From positions 1,798,001-1,862,000 of the forward strand of contig NC_010571.1 in NCBI RefSeq assembly GCF_000019965.1: DNA of 64,000 nt, given 5' to 3'. The notes beneath the pieces were generated by a model. It was not told where the DNA came from, searched no databases, and saw only the letters and a list, made by a program, of their open reading frames with translations. Made by a program: the position numbers and the translations under genes. Shown here piece by piece: positions 1 to 9,346 of this stretch (position 1 is its first letter; each line of letters starts with the position of its first letter). The stretch comes from Opitutus terrae PB90-1. Its GTDB lineage: Bacteria; Verrucomicrobiota; Verrucomicrobiia; Opitutales; Opitutaceae.

Positions 1-1
1 C

Positions 2-664
2 AATGCGGCCGAGCCCGGTACGCAACTCTGCGATGGAACGGGCAACGGCCCCGGCGCCGGCCTCGGCATGCGCGCAGGGACCGGCCCGGCCCAGCGGCGC
101 GGCGGCGGAGCCGGCCTGTGCCAGCAGCAGGGCACGTGTCCGCTCACGACCATCACGCCCGTCGTGCCGACCACGCTGCCGGGGGCGGAACTCATTTACG
201 CCGTCGAAGAAGAGCGCGTGGCCCGCGATCTTTATCTCACCGCGGCCGAGCGCTGGAGTCTGCGAGTCTTCGAGCGCATCGCCCGGTCCGAGGCGCAGCA
301 TGAGGCGGCGGTGACGCAGCTCGCCGGCAGCGTGGCGGTCACCTTGCCGGTGGCCGCGCGCGGGGTGTATGCCACGCCGGAGTTGCAGAAGCTCTACACC
401 GATTCGCTCGTGCTGGTGAACGAGTCGGAGGTGGCCGCGTTGCGCGTCGGCGCGCTGGTGGAGGAATCCGACATTGCCGAGCTGCGCCGGCTCGCGGGCG
501 TGGCGACCGACGACGGCACGCGTGCGGTGCTGGCCCATATGGAGCAGGCTTCGACGCGACACTTGAACGCGTTTGTGCGCAGCCTGGCGCGCTTCGGGGA
601 AAGTTATCAGCCGCAGGTCCTCGCGGTCGAGGATTTCGTGGCCTTGATCGTCCCCCGCGGCTGA
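2..664 (+). CDS. DUF2202 ferritin-like protein, 5'-truncated by window edge
   Basis: The reading frame is open from the first bases, so the start lies outside the window. The visible 220 residues begin with a Gly/Arg-rich, Cys-containing stretch (LCDGTGNGPG, then GLCQQQGTC). A helical domain follows with AVEEERVARDLYL, IARSEAQHEAAV and VGALVEESDIAELR. These are the Glu/His-rich helices of the DUF2202 family, whose fold is ferritin-like and could hold two metals. The Gly/Arg-rich front is typical of the family. The biochemical function is not established. A strong terminator directly follows, so this is the last gene of its unit. Confidence 0.8.
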   Translation, partial: NAAEPGTQLCDGTGNGPGAGLGMRAGTGPAQRRGGGAGLCQQQGTCPLTTITPVVPTTLPGAELIYAVEEERVARDLYLTAAERWSLRVFERIARSEAQHEAAVTQLAGSVAVTLPVAARGVYATPELQKLYTDSLVLVNESEVAALRVGALVEESDIAELRRLAGVATDDGTRAVLAHMEQASTRHLNAFVRSLARFGESYQPQVLAVEDFVALIVPRG

Positions 665-706
665 GCGGCGGCTCGATCGGTCTGTTGCGGACCGATCTCG
701 ACAGCA

Positions 707-741
707 CGGGGCGCAGGCTGCTGCGCCCCGATTTGTTTTTT
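707..741 (+). terminator. Rho-independent terminator after the DUF2202 gene
   Basis: A perfect 10-bp stem (CGGGGCGCAG at 707-716 with CTGCGCCCCG at 721-730) closes a GCTG tetraloop. It is followed by a T-rich run, ATTTGTTTTTT. It sits 43 bases after the stop codon at 664 and is one of only two textbook intrinsic terminators I see in the window. Confidence 0.9.
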
Positions 742-860
742 CCGGCGCACGTCGCCGCTTCCGAAGGCGGCGCCGTGTGATGGGGCGCGCTTGACGAGCT
801 ATGAGACGTCAGACTCGTCGCGCTCGGGGGGTGTCCGGTTCGAATACCCGAGGCGTTCTG

Positions 861-1322
861 CTATTGCCCGGCGGCTGCGGCCGGCCAGACGCGACGATTG
901 CGCAACCAGTGCGCCTGCAGGCCGGTCGAATGTCGCTGCAGCACGGTTTGCACGATCATCGCGTCGTCGAGCAGGCCGATTTCCGGCACCGTGTCCGGGA
1001 TGCGATCGAAACCCTTAAGAAAATAGAGCAGCGCGAACGCCACCTCGTGCTGGAGCTGCGGATCCGTCGGTCCGGCATCACACGTGTCATCGAAATACGT
1101 CGCGAGCAATTCGAGCCGCTGCCGCAGCAGTTCCGAATCATTGATCGCGTCGATTTTTGCCTGTAGCTGCGGACGCAGTTGCATCAGCGCGCGAATCGCC
1201 TCCGGCGTGATCAGCTCGGCGCCGCGATCGACATAGCTGGCCGTACTCGGCAGATCGTCGCTGGCGTTGGCGGACAGATGTTGGTTGAGGGCTTCAGGGA
1301 TTTGAATGGAAGGAGGATTCAT
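861..1322 (-). CDS. DUF1232 (YkvA-like) domain protein
   Basis: This is a 153-residue protein. The C-terminal half carries the DUF1232 signature, seen as YFLKGFDRIPDTVPEIGLLDDA (split here as YFLKGFDRIPDTVP and EIGLLDDA), at about residues 105-127. The N-terminal half is helical and charged, with no signal peptide or obvious membrane segment. The ATG at 1322 was chosen because it gives a compact protein with the domain complete; the same frame runs open upstream into the terC-family gene as a shadow. The leader before the ATG is pyrimidine-rich with no Shine-Dalgarno site. It lies 65 bases downstream of the TerC-family gene on the same strand, so co-transcription is possible. Function is unknown. 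Confidence 0.75.
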   Translation of the reverse strand: MNPPSIQIPEALNQHLSANASDDLPSTASYVDRGAELITPEAIRALMQLRPQLQAKIDAINDSELLRQRLELLATYFDDTCDAGPTDPQLQHEVAFALLYFLKGFDRIPDTVPEIGLLDDAMIVQTVLQRHSTGLQAHWLRNRRVWPAAAAGQ

Positions 1323-1387
1323 GGGAGTAAGGGATGGGAAGGTGGACCGGGAAACGCGGGGTCGGTGCCGTGGGGCCGAGCGGCGGG

Positions 1388-2377
1388 TTACCGACCAGGC
1401 AGGGCCGGATTGCGGCGAACGCGCAAGGTCCTGGCGCGCGCGGCCCGGGAAACCGGCGAGGTCGGCCGCTTGGGCTTGAGGAGTGACCAGACGATGCTGA
1501 CGACCAGGATCAGCAGGATGACGCCGAGCGCGACGAGCGTGTCGATCTTCCAGCCCGTGTGACCGAGGATCATCTTCACGCCGACGAATCCGAGTACGAC
1601 CCCGAGGCCGATTTTGAGGTAGTGAAACTTGTCCATCACCCCGGCCAAGGCGAAGTAGAGCGAGCGCAGTCCGAGGATCGCGAAGACGTTGGAAGTATAC
1701 ACGATGAAGGGATCGCTGGTGACCGCGAAGATGGCGGGAATGGAATCCACCGCGAAGATCAGATCGGAGAACTCGACCAGGAGGAGCACCACGAAGAGCG
1801 GCGTGGCCATGAGCACCCCGCGTTCGCGCACGAAGAAGCTGTCGCCGCGATAGTCGGCGGTGACCGGCATCAGCCGCTTGAAGCCGCGGACGATCGGGTT
1901 GCGCTCGGGATGAATCTCCTCCGCGCGTTTCACGATCATCTTCACGCCGGTAAGGATGAGGAACGCCCCGAAGACGTAGATGATCCAGCTGAACCGGGCG
2001 ATGAGCGCGGCGCCGGCGGCGATCATGATCGCCCGCATCAAGAGGGCGCCGAGCACGCCCCAGAACAGCACCTTGTGCTGATACTTCGCGGGCACCGCGA
2101 AGTAGGAGAACAGCAGCGCGAACACGAAGACGTTGTCCACGCTGAGCGATTTCTCGATCACATAGCCGGTAAAGAACTCGAGCGCCTTCGGGGCGCCCGC
2201 GTAGTGCCAGATGCCGAGATTGAACACGAGGGCGAGCACGATCCACACGGCGGACCAGCTGAGCGCCTCCTTGAGCGAAACGACATGGGCTTTGCGGTGG
2301 AAAACGCCGAGGTCCAGCGCCAGCATCGCCAGGACGAAGACGTTGAAGCTGAGCCAGAGCCAAGTGGGTGCGATCAT
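1388..2377 (-). CDS. TerC/Alx family integral membrane protein
   Basis: This is a 329-residue protein with about eight or nine hydrophobic segments. Family marks are visible: ALDLGVFHRK in the first segment, SLSVDNVFVFALLF near residue 80, and VEFSDLIFAVDSIPAIFAVT near residue 195, with acidic residues inside membrane segments. TerC/Alx proteins are linked to tellurite resistance or, for Alx, to manganese export and alkaline pH response. The sequence does not say which applies here. No ter operon partners are nearby and there is no room for a yybP-ykoY riboswitch upstream, because the next gene ends 20 bases away. The C-terminal tail is basic and probably cytoplasmic. Confidence 0.9.
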   Translation of the reverse strand: MIAPTWLWLSFNVFVLAMLALDLGVFHRKAHVVSLKEALSWSAVWIVLALVFNLGIWHYAGAPKALEFFTGYVIEKSLSVDNVFVFALLFSYFAVPAKYQHKVLFWGVLGALLMRAIMIAAGAALIARFSWIIYVFGAFLILTGVKMIVKRAEEIHPERNPIVRGFKRLMPVTADYRGDSFFVRERGVLMATPLFVVLLLVEFSDLIFAVDSIPAIFAVTSDPFIVYTSNVFAILGLRSLYFALAGVMDKFHYLKIGLGVVLGFVGVKMILGHTGWKIDTLVALGVILLILVVSIVWSLLKPKRPTSPVSRAARARTLRVRRNPALPGR

Positions 2378-2397
2378 CAGGAGAGATCAGGCGCGGG

Positions 2398-2760
2398 CTA
2401 GTGGATCGCGGAGCGGCGCCGGGTGGGGCCCCGGCGTCGGTGGTGATCCAGGGTATGCACTCCCCGCCGGAGGCGGCGCCGCCGCGCCACCCGTTCCTCC
2501 GCCCGCGCGCGCAGCTCGCCCAGGACCTTGGCGAACGCGGTGCGGAGCGTGTGGTCGACGGCGTCAGCGCGCAGATCGGGCCCCGGCACGACGAGATGAA
2601 CCGTCACGCGGTAAGCAGGGCTGGCGGCGGCGTCGTGCTCGAGCCGGACGTGGGCTTCGTCAATGGCCAGCAGCGGCCGGAGCGTGGACAGGCCTTCCTC
2701 GACCCAGGAGTCGAGCGAATCGGTCGGGCGGACGTGCACGTGTTTCAGAGAGAGTTTCAT
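2398..2760 (-). CDS. Ribosome hibernation factor / sigma-54 modulation-like protein
   Basis: The protein has 120 residues from the ATG at 2760 (MKLSLKHVHVRPTDSLDSWV). The pattern fits the HPF/YfiA fold: an opening beta strand with helix, the central RVTVHLVVPGPDLRADA strand region, and a second helix TLRTAFAKVLGELRARAEER. The tail of roughly 30 residues is very rich in Arg and His, which is unusual and could help bind rRNA. HPF-type proteins inactivate 70S ribosomes in stationary phase. An upstream in-frame ATG exists, but it would run into the divergent regulator's promoter region. The gene is divergent from the NhaR-like regulator. Confidence 0.7.
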   Translation of the reverse strand: MKLSLKHVHVRPTDSLDSWVEEGLSTLRPLLAIDEAHVRLEHDAAASPAYRVTVHLVVPGPDLRADAVDHTLRTAFAKVLGELRARAEERVARRRRLRRGVHTLDHHRRRGPTRRRSAIH

Positions 2761-2866
2761 TGCGGTGGAAGAAGAGTGACGCGCCGAGTCTACGCGAAAC
2801 CCCTCATTTCGACTAATACCGCTTTTTGAATTAACACTTAGGATTATCCGAACAATGGTCCGTGGC

Positions 2867-3766
2867 ATGAGCTGGCTGAACTACCATCACCTCCGCTATT
2901 TTTTAGCCGTGGCCAAGGAAGGCGGGCTGCGACCCGCGGCGGAGAAGCTGCACGTGTCGCCCCCGTCAATCTCCGCGCAACTGCGCGAACTCGAGGAGGC
3001 GCTCGGGGAAAAGCTGTTCCGGCGCAGCGGTCGCACCAAGGTCTTGACCGAGGCGGGCCAGATCGCGCTGCGGCACGCGGAGGAAATTTTCTCACTGGGC
3101 GAGGAGCTGGTCAGTGCGGTGAAACAGCGGCCCACGGCGCGGGCGGTGCGGCTTTACGTCGGGATCGCCGATTCGTTTCCGAAACTCGTGACCTACGAGA
3201 TCCTGAAGCCGGTGCTCCGCGAGCCGGAGAAGGCCCACGTGATTTGTCGCGAGGGCAAGATTGAGGACCTGCTCGCGCAGCTCGCCGCGCACCGGCTCGA
3301 CCTCGTGCTGGCCGACGAGCCGGCGCCGAGCACCGTGAAGATCCGGACCTTCAGCCACCGGCTGGGGGAGTCCGGAGTGACGTTCTGTGCGACCGCCGGG
3401 CTGGCGAGCGCGTTGCGGCGCGGGTTTCCCCGTTCGCTGCACGACGCGCCCGCGCTGCTGCCGGCGGAGAACACCGCGTTGCGCCGTTCATTGGAGAACT
3501 GGTTTCGCGCGCTCCAGATCCGGCCGCGCGTCGTCGCGGAGTTCGAAGATGCCGCGCTGATGAAAGTCGTGGCCGCGAGCGGCGGGGGATTTGCGCCGAT
3601 TCCGACGTTGGTGATGGACGAGGCGGCCAGTCGCTATGACTTGCGTCGGATCGGAGCGACGGACCGCTGCCGCGATGCGTTTTATGCGATCACCGCCGAG
3701 CGGAAAATCACCCATCCGATGGTGTCACTGATCACCGAGAACGCGCAAAAGTTAGCCGGCGCGTGA
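2867..3766 (+). CDS. LysR-type regulator of the NhaR kind
   Basis: This is a 299-residue regulator. The N-terminus MSWLNYHHLRYF begins the winged helix-turn-helix (LRPAAEKLHVSPPSISAQLRELEEALG, about residues 22-48). It is followed by the linker helix and a two-lobed effector domain (VRLYVGIADSFPKLVTYEILKP onward). The NYHHL opening and the overall length match NhaR, which activates the Na+/H+ antiporter gene nhaA in enterobacteria. No antiporter gene is in this window, so the target is unknown. The start at 2867 was preferred over the ATG at 2855 because it matches the family N-terminus. The gene is divergent from the hibernation-factor gene with about 100 bases between them. Confidence 0.85.
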   Translation: MSWLNYHHLRYFLAVAKEGGLRPAAEKLHVSPPSISAQLRELEEALGEKLFRRSGRTKVLTEAGQIALRHAEEIFSLGEELVSAVKQRPTARAVRLYVGIADSFPKLVTYEILKPVLREPEKAHVICREGKIEDLLAQLAAHRLDLVLADEPAPSTVKIRTFSHRLGESGVTFCATAGLASALRRGFPRSLHDAPALLPAENTALRRSLENWFRALQIRPRVVAEFEDAALMKVVAASGGGFAPIPTLVMDEAASRYDLRRIGATDRCRDAFYAITAERKITHPMVSLITENAQKLAGA

Positions 3767-3786
3767 CCGCGCGAGCGCGGCCGTGA

Positions 3787-4389
3787 TTACGGCTTGCGGG
3801 CGAGCACTTGCACCACGGCGCCGTGGCCGCGGTGGTTGGCGCCTTCGCGGACTTCGCGTTCGAGTTCGCGCCCGATGCGCAATTCGAGCCCCGCGAAGTC
3901 CTCCTGCAGGTCGGAGAGCGCCATCAACAGTTCCGGACTGTCGACGGGCCCGCCGGTGCGGAACCGGATCTGAGCCGGCGTGTAGGCCTCGAGAATGATG
4001 ACTCCGCCCGACTGCAGCCCGGCGGCGGCCTGCTGGTGCACGCGGCGGCGCAGCGCGGGCGGCAGATGGAAAAAGATCGAGACGACCGCCGCCCACGCGC
4101 CGGGCGCGATGGCGTAGTCGGAGATATCGGTCACGACGGTTGCGAGCGATACGCCGCGCTCGGCGGCGAGTCGTCGGGCTTTCGCCAGCCCAACCTCCGA
4201 CTGGTCCACCGCGGTGACGGCGTGCCCGCGGCCGGCGAGAAACACGGCGTTGCGACCCTCGCCTTCGCCGAGGCAAAGCACCGGACCGCTGGGGATGTGG
4301 GCGGCGCAATCGACCAGAAAACCGTTGGGCGCGGTGCCGTAGACGTAGTCCGCCGCGCTGTAGCGTGCATTCCAGAAGCTGGGGTCCAT
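3787..4389 (-). CDS. Class I SAM-dependent methyltransferase (TehB-like)
   Basis: This is a 200-residue protein starting at the ATG at 4389 (MDPSFWNARYSAADYVYG). The SAM-binding motif I is VLCLGEGEGRNAVFLA near residue 35, with VTAVDQSEVGLAKAR as motif II. Later IILEAYTPAQ matches the TehB/tellurite-resistance-type methyltransferase group. Substrate cannot be assigned. It converges with the LysR gene, with 20 bases between stop codons. Confidence 0.8.
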   Translation of the reverse strand: MDPSFWNARYSAADYVYGTAPNGFLVDCAAHIPSGPVLCLGEGEGRNAVFLAGRGHAVTAVDQSEVGLAKARRLAAERGVSLATVVTDISDYAIAPGAWAAVVSIFFHLPPALRRRVHQQAAAGLQSGGVIILEAYTPAQIRFRTGGPVDSPELLMALSDLQEDFAGLELRIGRELEREVREGANHRGHGAVVQVLARKP

Positions 4390-4724
4390 GCCCGCAGGAT
4401 GCGAACATCGCGGGCCGGTGCAACCTGCGCTTGGGCATGTCCCGCGTGCTCGGCGAGATTGTAGCCCATTGAGACTAGCCAGAAGCCGCGCGGGTAGGGT
4501 GCTCACTCCGTGAGCGCCGCGAACATCCCACGACCTTGGCGGCGAGCCCAGCGATCCCGCCCTGCCATGACGTCGCGTCACTTCTGTCAGAATGGCTCAA
4601 TAATGGGTTACATTGTGAGCGGATTGGGCGGGGAGGATCGGCCCGAAGCGGTTGCAAGTCGGAGGTGGCCGAATGCACGCCCGGCTCGCGTCTGCGGCGA
4701 GAACCGTTTCCTTTGCGCGCATCC

Positions 4725-6368
4725 ATGATCTCGCTTCCTGCTTCAATCCGACTCGTCGCGCGGCCGCTGGTGCTGGGCCTGCTGTTTTTCACCGCGCTGC
4801 AGGCCACCGAGCGCGCGCAAGTGACGCTGCTCGCGACCACCGATCTGCACGGCCGGATCCTGCCCTATGACTACTACGCGGACAAACCCGCCGAGGTCGG
4901 ACTCGCGAAGCTCGCGACGCTGATCAAGCAGGCGCGGCAGGAGCGGCCCGATCTGCTGCTGCTCGATTGTGGCGACACCATCCAGGGCACGCCGCTCGCC
5001 TATTTCCACAACCGGAAGAACAACGCGCCACGCGACCCAATGATGCTCGTGATGAGCACGCTCGGCTACGCGAGCCTGACGCCGGGCAACCACGAGTATA
5101 ACTTCGGCCGCGCGGTGCTCGAGAAGGCGCGCCGCGAGGCGACGTTCCCGTGGATCTCGGCCAACACGTATCGCGCGGGCATCGACGAAACGGCCTACGA
5201 GCCTTATGTGGTGAAACAGATCGGCGCGGTGCGCGTCGGCATCCTTGGACTCACGACGCCGGCGATCCCGAACTGGGAGAATCCCGAGAATTATGCGGGG
5301 CTGGAGTTCCGGCCGCTGGTGAGCGAGGCGAAGAAATGGGTGGAAGTGTTGCGGGGCCGCGAGCATGTCGACGTGGTGGTCGTCACGATGCACGGCGGCG
5401 TCGAGGTGGACCTCGCAACGGGCCGGCGGGCTCCTGGGGACTTCGAGGGCGAAAACGCCGCGCTCGCGCTGGCGCAGCAAGTGCCGGGCATCGACGTGAT
5501 GTTTCTCGGGCACACCCACCGCGACATCTCCGCGCTCGTGGTGAATGGCGTGCTGCTGGCGCAGGCCGGCCGCTGGGGCGACCGGCTGGTGCGTGCCGAT
5601 GTCACGTTGACCCGCGAAGGCGGCGCGGCGTGGAGCGTGGAGGCGAAGGCGTCGCGCTCGCTCCCCGTGCGCGCGGAGATTCCGGCTGATCCGGAGGTGC
5701 TGGCGCTGGCCGAGCCCTATCACCGCGAAACGCAGGCGTGGCTGTCTCGGCCAATCGGTCGCACCGCGCGTCCGCTGGAGGCGGCGAACGCTCACCTGCA
5801 GGATTCGGCGCTGCTCGATTTGATCCAGCGCGCGCAGCTCGAGGCGGGCAACGCCGACGTATCGCTGGCGGCGAATTTCAATCCGCGGGCGCGAGTGCCG
5901 GCGGGCACGGTCACGGTGCGCGACATCGCGGGGCTCTACGTTTATGAGAACACGCTCTACGTGCTCGAGATCACCGGTGCGCAGCTGAAGGCGGCGCTGG
6001 AACATTCTGCTCGCTATTTTCTACCCTATCAGGAGGGAAAAACGCCGGCGGAGCTGATCGACCGCAATATCCCCGGGTACAACTTCGATGTGGCGGAAGG
6101 CGTGAGCTACGAGATCGACCTGCGCCGGTCGATTGGCGACCGGATCCAGTATCTGATGTTCAAGGGCGCGCCGCTCGCACCGGAGCGGACGTTGCGGCTG
6201 GCGACGAACAACTACCGCTACAACGGCGGTGGCGGGTACACGATGTTCAAGAACGCGAAGGTGCTCACGCGTTCGAGCGCGGAAATCCGCGATCTGATCA
6301 TCGCCTGGGTGGAGAAACACGGCGAGATCCCGTCCGAACCGAGCGGCAACTGGCGGATCGTGCCGTGA
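4725..6368 (+). CDS. Periplasmic 5'-nucleotidase / 2',3'-cyclic phosphodiesterase family enzyme
   Basis: This is a 547-residue protein with a Sec signal peptide (residues 1-28, ending ALQATERA). The calcineurin-like metallophosphoesterase domain shows all metal-binding motifs: TTDLHGR, DCGDTIQGT, TPGNHEYNFG, VTMHGG and FLGHTHRD. The C-terminal substrate-binding domain follows, with IPGYNFDVAEGVSYEIDL and NNYRYNGGGGYTMF. Family members hydrolyse nucleotides or cyclic nucleotides in the periplasm to scavenge phosphate and nucleosides. The tyrosine-rich C-terminal motifs resemble the CpdB/YfkN group. The start at 4725 was chosen because it places the signal peptide at the N-terminus. The leader (TTTCCTTTGCGCGCATCC) has no Shine-Dalgarno site. 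Confidence 0.9.
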   Translation: MISLPASIRLVARPLVLGLLFFTALQATERAQVTLLATTDLHGRILPYDYYADKPAEVGLAKLATLIKQARQERPDLLLLDCGDTIQGTPLAYFHNRKNNAPRDPMMLVMSTLGYASLTPGNHEYNFGRAVLEKARREATFPWISANTYRAGIDETAYEPYVVKQIGAVRVGILGLTTPAIPNWENPENYAGLEFRPLVSEAKKWVEVLRGREHVDVVVVTMHGGVEVDLATGRRAPGDFEGENAALALAQQVPGIDVMFLGHTHRDISALVVNGVLLAQAGRWGDRLVRADVTLTREGGAAWSVEAKASRSLPVRAEIPADPEVLALAEPYHRETQAWLSRPIGRTARPLEAANAHLQDSALLDLIQRAQLEAGNADVSLAANFNPRARVPAGTVTVRDIAGLYVYENTLYVLEITGAQLKAALEHSARYFLPYQEGKTPAELIDRNIPGYNFDVAEGVSYEIDLRRSIGDRIQYLMFKGAPLAPERTLRLATNNYRYNGGGGYTMFKNAKVLTRSSAEIRDLIIAWVEKHGEIPSEPSGNWRIVP

Positions 6369-6376
6369 GTCGCGTC

Positions 6377-6399
6377 GTGGCACGGGCATCCGGCCCGTA
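6377..6399. repeat. Dispersed palindrome, GTGGCACGGGC type, copy 1
   Basis: GTGGCACGGGC...GCCCGTA forms a short hairpin just after the nucleotidase stop. Two related copies lie at 13042-13067 and 13244-13271. Confidence 0.6.
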
Positions 6400-6469
6400 A
6401 TTTCAGGTCACCGCGCGAACCGGTCGATCGAGCAGGCAACCTGACGGGACCGAGCGTTGCCGGGATCGG

Positions 6470-8131
6470 TCAGTAGGTCTTTTGCGGCGCTTGGATCGCT
6501 TTGATCGCTTCCGTCGCGTAGCGCCCGTCCCGCCGGCTGTGTTGCTCCATCCGCTGCAGCGCCGGGATCGCTACGGCGGCTCGCGGGCCGATGTCCCGGA
6601 GCAGAAAAGCCGAATAGCTCCAGCTGTCCGCGTAGACGTCATCGTTCAACGTCTGGATTGAGCGCCGGATGATCTCCTCAAGGTGAGCCGAAAGCCGGCC
6701 CTTGTCCATCTGCCGGAGCTCGCTCGCGCACTGCGACCGGACGCCGCCGGCCGGATGGGACAGACCGCGCACCAGGGCCGCCGTCGCGCCTGCGCCCATT
6801 TTTCTCAGCACTCTGGCGCAAGCATCGTTCGTGCGATCGACCCGCGAGCCCAGCCCGCTCACGATTGTGTCGGTCCCGGCCGGAAACCGCCGCAGCACCT
6901 CCAGGAGCACCTTCTCGGCGTGATCATAGCGCGGTTGCTCGCCCCAGAGATATCCGAGTTCTGCCGCCAGCATCAGCACGTGTCGTTGGTCCGGCGGCAA
7001 GCTGTCGGTTAGCCGCGCGGCGGCGTCGGTCAGGTTGCGGACCACCGCGGTCTGCTCGGCGACCAGATACGGATCCTCCTGCACGCGCACCGCGGTAGGC
7101 GTCGGCGCCGTCGTCTGCGTGTCGTGCAGCACGGCGCCAGCGGGATTCCGCACGGTCACGCGCGCGAATCCCGTGCCCGGATCATACGCTCCCGAAAGGA
7201 CGCTTCCGCCCGGGGCGACGGCCAGTTCGTGACTCTCGTGACGGGCTTCGAGCGCGATCTCCAGCGGTGAACCGACCGCTACGAACCACAGCGTCCACAG
7301 CGGGTCGTGCGCCAGGGGGCGGCGGGCGGCCTCGACCAGGTGATCCTTGCCCCGGAGAGTCACCTGCTGCGCGCCCCGGGTTTGCGCGGCGTCGAGACCG
7401 ACGATGGCGACGGCCGAATCGAAGCAACCGGCCAACGCCAGCGCCTGCACGCACTGCCGGATGGCTTCATTCGAGGCGTTCTGAGATTTGGCCGCGAATG
7501 CGAGCACCTGCTGCTCGAGCCGCCAGGGCGCCGGATGGTCCCGCACGATCAGCGCGAGCGCTAGTTCGTCGGCGAATGGGGCGACAGGGAACGTGGCGTT
7601 TTCCCCTGCCGGATTCGCGGAAGCGCCGGCCGTCACGATGCAGCGGATGGCCCCAGGCGGCGTTTCGATCGAGTCCACCTGTGCGTGCAGGGCAACGCCA
7701 GGGTGTGCGGTCCGCCCGGACTCGCTGCCGGTGACGGTGGAAATCTGCAAGCGGAACTGGACCAATGGCGGTTCACCCAGCCGGCGAAGTTCGCGCCGGT
7801 CGCGCAGGTAGAAGTGCCACAGTTCGGATCGCTCCAGCGCCTCGGCGACGGCGCGCGCGAACTCCGGCTTGGCGCACTCGATCTCGGTTGCGACCCCCTC
7901 GAACCCGGTCTTCCGCACGTCCGCAGGCTGTGCCGCAGCCGGCGGTCGCGGCACCGAGGCCGCGATCCCGCTTGGGGTTTTGGTCGCCGCGCTTGGAGCC
8001 GGTGGCGATTTTTTCGAACACGCCGACCACATCGTCGCTCCGGCGATCACGAGCGCAAGACAGCCGACCGCGCCCGAGCTCGTTCCGCCGAGCTGGCGTC
8101 GGGGTGCATCACTGGTTGATGGGGTGATCAT
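6470..8131 (-). CDS. Putative lipoprotein with C-terminal HEAT-like helical repeats
   Basis: This is a 553-residue protein. After about 20 polar residues there is a hydrophobic segment (AVGCLALVIAGATMWSAC) ending in a possible lipobox cysteine, followed by a Pro/Ala-rich linker. That suggests a lipid-anchored envelope protein. The middle (about 70-330) has beta-like segments without a recognised family. The last 170 residues have alternating helices (GAGATAALVRGLSHPAGGVR, GPRAAVAIPALQRMEQHSRR) resembling HEAT/armadillo repeats. Function is unknown. It is a single gene convergent with the nucleotidase, and its 5' end lies about 100 bases from the stop of the YeiH-family gene, upstream of it on the same strand. 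Confidence 0.7.
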   Translation of the reverse strand: MITPSTSDAPRRQLGGTSSGAVGCLALVIAGATMWSACSKKSPPAPSAATKTPSGIAASVPRPPAAAQPADVRKTGFEGVATEIECAKPEFARAVAEALERSELWHFYLRDRRELRRLGEPPLVQFRLQISTVTGSESGRTAHPGVALHAQVDSIETPPGAIRCIVTAGASANPAGENATFPVAPFADELALALIVRDHPAPWRLEQQVLAFAAKSQNASNEAIRQCVQALALAGCFDSAVAIVGLDAAQTRGAQQVTLRGKDHLVEAARRPLAHDPLWTLWFVAVGSPLEIALEARHESHELAVAPGGSVLSGAYDPGTGFARVTVRNPAGAVLHDTQTTAPTPTAVRVQEDPYLVAEQTAVVRNLTDAAARLTDSLPPDQRHVLMLAAELGYLWGEQPRYDHAEKVLLEVLRRFPAGTDTIVSGLGSRVDRTNDACARVLRKMGAGATAALVRGLSHPAGGVRSQCASELRQMDKGRLSAHLEEIIRRSIQTLNDDVYADSWSYSAFLLRDIGPRAAVAIPALQRMEQHSRRDGRYATEAIKAIQAPQKTY

Positions 8132-8232
8132 CAGTCCGATACGCGACTCCGATATGACGGAGCGATCGTGACGTGTCGATGCCGTGCTTGGACGAGCTTG
8201 TCGTGCAGGGCCGCGGCGGGCTCAACCCGAAC

Positions 8233-9228
8233 CTACTTGATCCAGCCGGCGACCAGCGCGGCGAGCGTCGCCGAGGCGATCAGAAGCCAGAGCAGCAGCC
8301 CGTGCACAAACGGCCGGGCGCCTACGGTGCGGACGGCGTTCCGGTCGAGCCCCGCACCGATGAAGAAGAGCGTCAGCGTAAGCAGGGAGCGCGACAGGGT
8401 CGTGATGCCGCGGGCGGCGGCGTGCCAGTGCGGCATCGCCGTGAACAGCGCGGAAAGCCCGATGAATCCGGCGATGAACCAGGGAATCTGCACGCTCCGG
8501 CGCTCGCTCGTGTGGTCACCGCGCGGCGCAAACCACAGGCCGAGGACCAGCGCGACCGGCACAATCCAAAGCGCGCGGGCGAGCTTGACCGTCGTCGCGG
8601 TCGCGAGCGCCTCGGCGCCGTGAGTCATGGCCGCGCCGGTGACCGAACTCGTATCGTGGATCGCCAGCGCGCACCAGAGCCCGAACGTGTGCGCGTCGAG
8701 TCCCACCCAGGTCCCGACGACGGGGAACACGATCAGGGCGGCGCCATTGAGCAGGAAAACGGTGGCGAGCGCGGCGGACGTTTCGGCGAGGGAGGCGTCG
8801 ATGGCGGGCGCCACGGCGGCGATCGCGCTGCCTCCGCAAATCCCCGTGCCGGCGCCGATCAGCGTGGCGATCTTCGTCTCCACGCCGAGCCGGCGCGCGA
8901 GCCATGCGGCGAGTGCGAACGTGGCGAGCAATCCGATCAGCGTATAGCCGAGTCCCTGCAGCCCCACGCGAGCGACGATCGCGAGGTTGACGCCGGCGCC
9001 GAGTCCGATGACAGCGAGTTGGAGGAGCCATTTCGAGGCGCGCGTGGTGGCCCGGGTGCACGGGTTGCCGAGCGCCAACGCGAGCGCAGTGCCGGCGAGC
9101 AACGCGGCCCAGGCGGGCGTCCACGGCAGCAGAGAGGCCACGGCCCCCAGCGGAAGCAGCAGACTGGCGAGCCGATGCGCCGGACGTTCCGGAGTGGTGC
9201 CGCAGACCGTGCGAAAATCGAAGCTCAT
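8233..9228 (-). CDS. YeiH-family (UPF0324) putative sulfate exporter
   Basis: This is a 331-residue protein with about ten transmembrane segments. The family signature is clear: TLIGAGTGICGGSAIAAVAPAI at about residue 115, then IHDTSSVTGAAMTHG near residue 190, and a final segment pair with FFIGAGLD. The transporter classification calls this the Putative Sulfate Exporter family, but direct transport evidence is thin. The start at 9228 (MSFDFRTVCG) was chosen because upstream residues look non-coding. It lies 118 bases downstream of the thioredoxin-like gene on the same strand. It may belong to a unit beginning behind the ArsR-type site at 10258, which would fit a sulfur role. Confidence 0.85.
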   Translation of the reverse strand: MSFDFRTVCGTTPERPAHRLASLLLPLGAVASLLPWTPAWAALLAGTALALALGNPCTRATTRASKWLLQLAVIGLGAGVNLAIVARVGLQGLGYTLIGLLATFALAAWLARRLGVETKIATLIGAGTGICGGSAIAAVAPAIDASLAETSAALATVFLLNGAALIVFPVVGTWVGLDAHTFGLWCALAIHDTSSVTGAAMTHGAEALATATTVKLARALWIVPVALVLGLWFAPRGDHTSERRSVQIPWFIAGFIGLSALFTAMPHWHAAARGITTLSRSLLTLTLFFIGAGLDRNAVRTVGARPFVHGLLLWLLIASATLAALVAGWIK

Positions 9229-9346
9229 GAAGCGGAAAGCGATGAGCGTGGGACCGTTCCGCGCGCGACGCGAGTGCGGACCCGACCGAGACGCTGGAGG
9301 CGGGCACAAAGCCGCTGCACAGCGCGCGCCCGGCGGCCGGCGCTCG

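Noticed and set aside
836-855. GGTTCGAATACC resembles a tRNA T-loop
   Set aside because: No acceptor stem, D-arm or anticodon arm can be built around it.
861-2363. A 500-codon minus-strand frame spanning two genes
   Set aside because: Its first two thirds are a shadow of the TerC gene; only the final 153 codons look like a protein (DUF1232).
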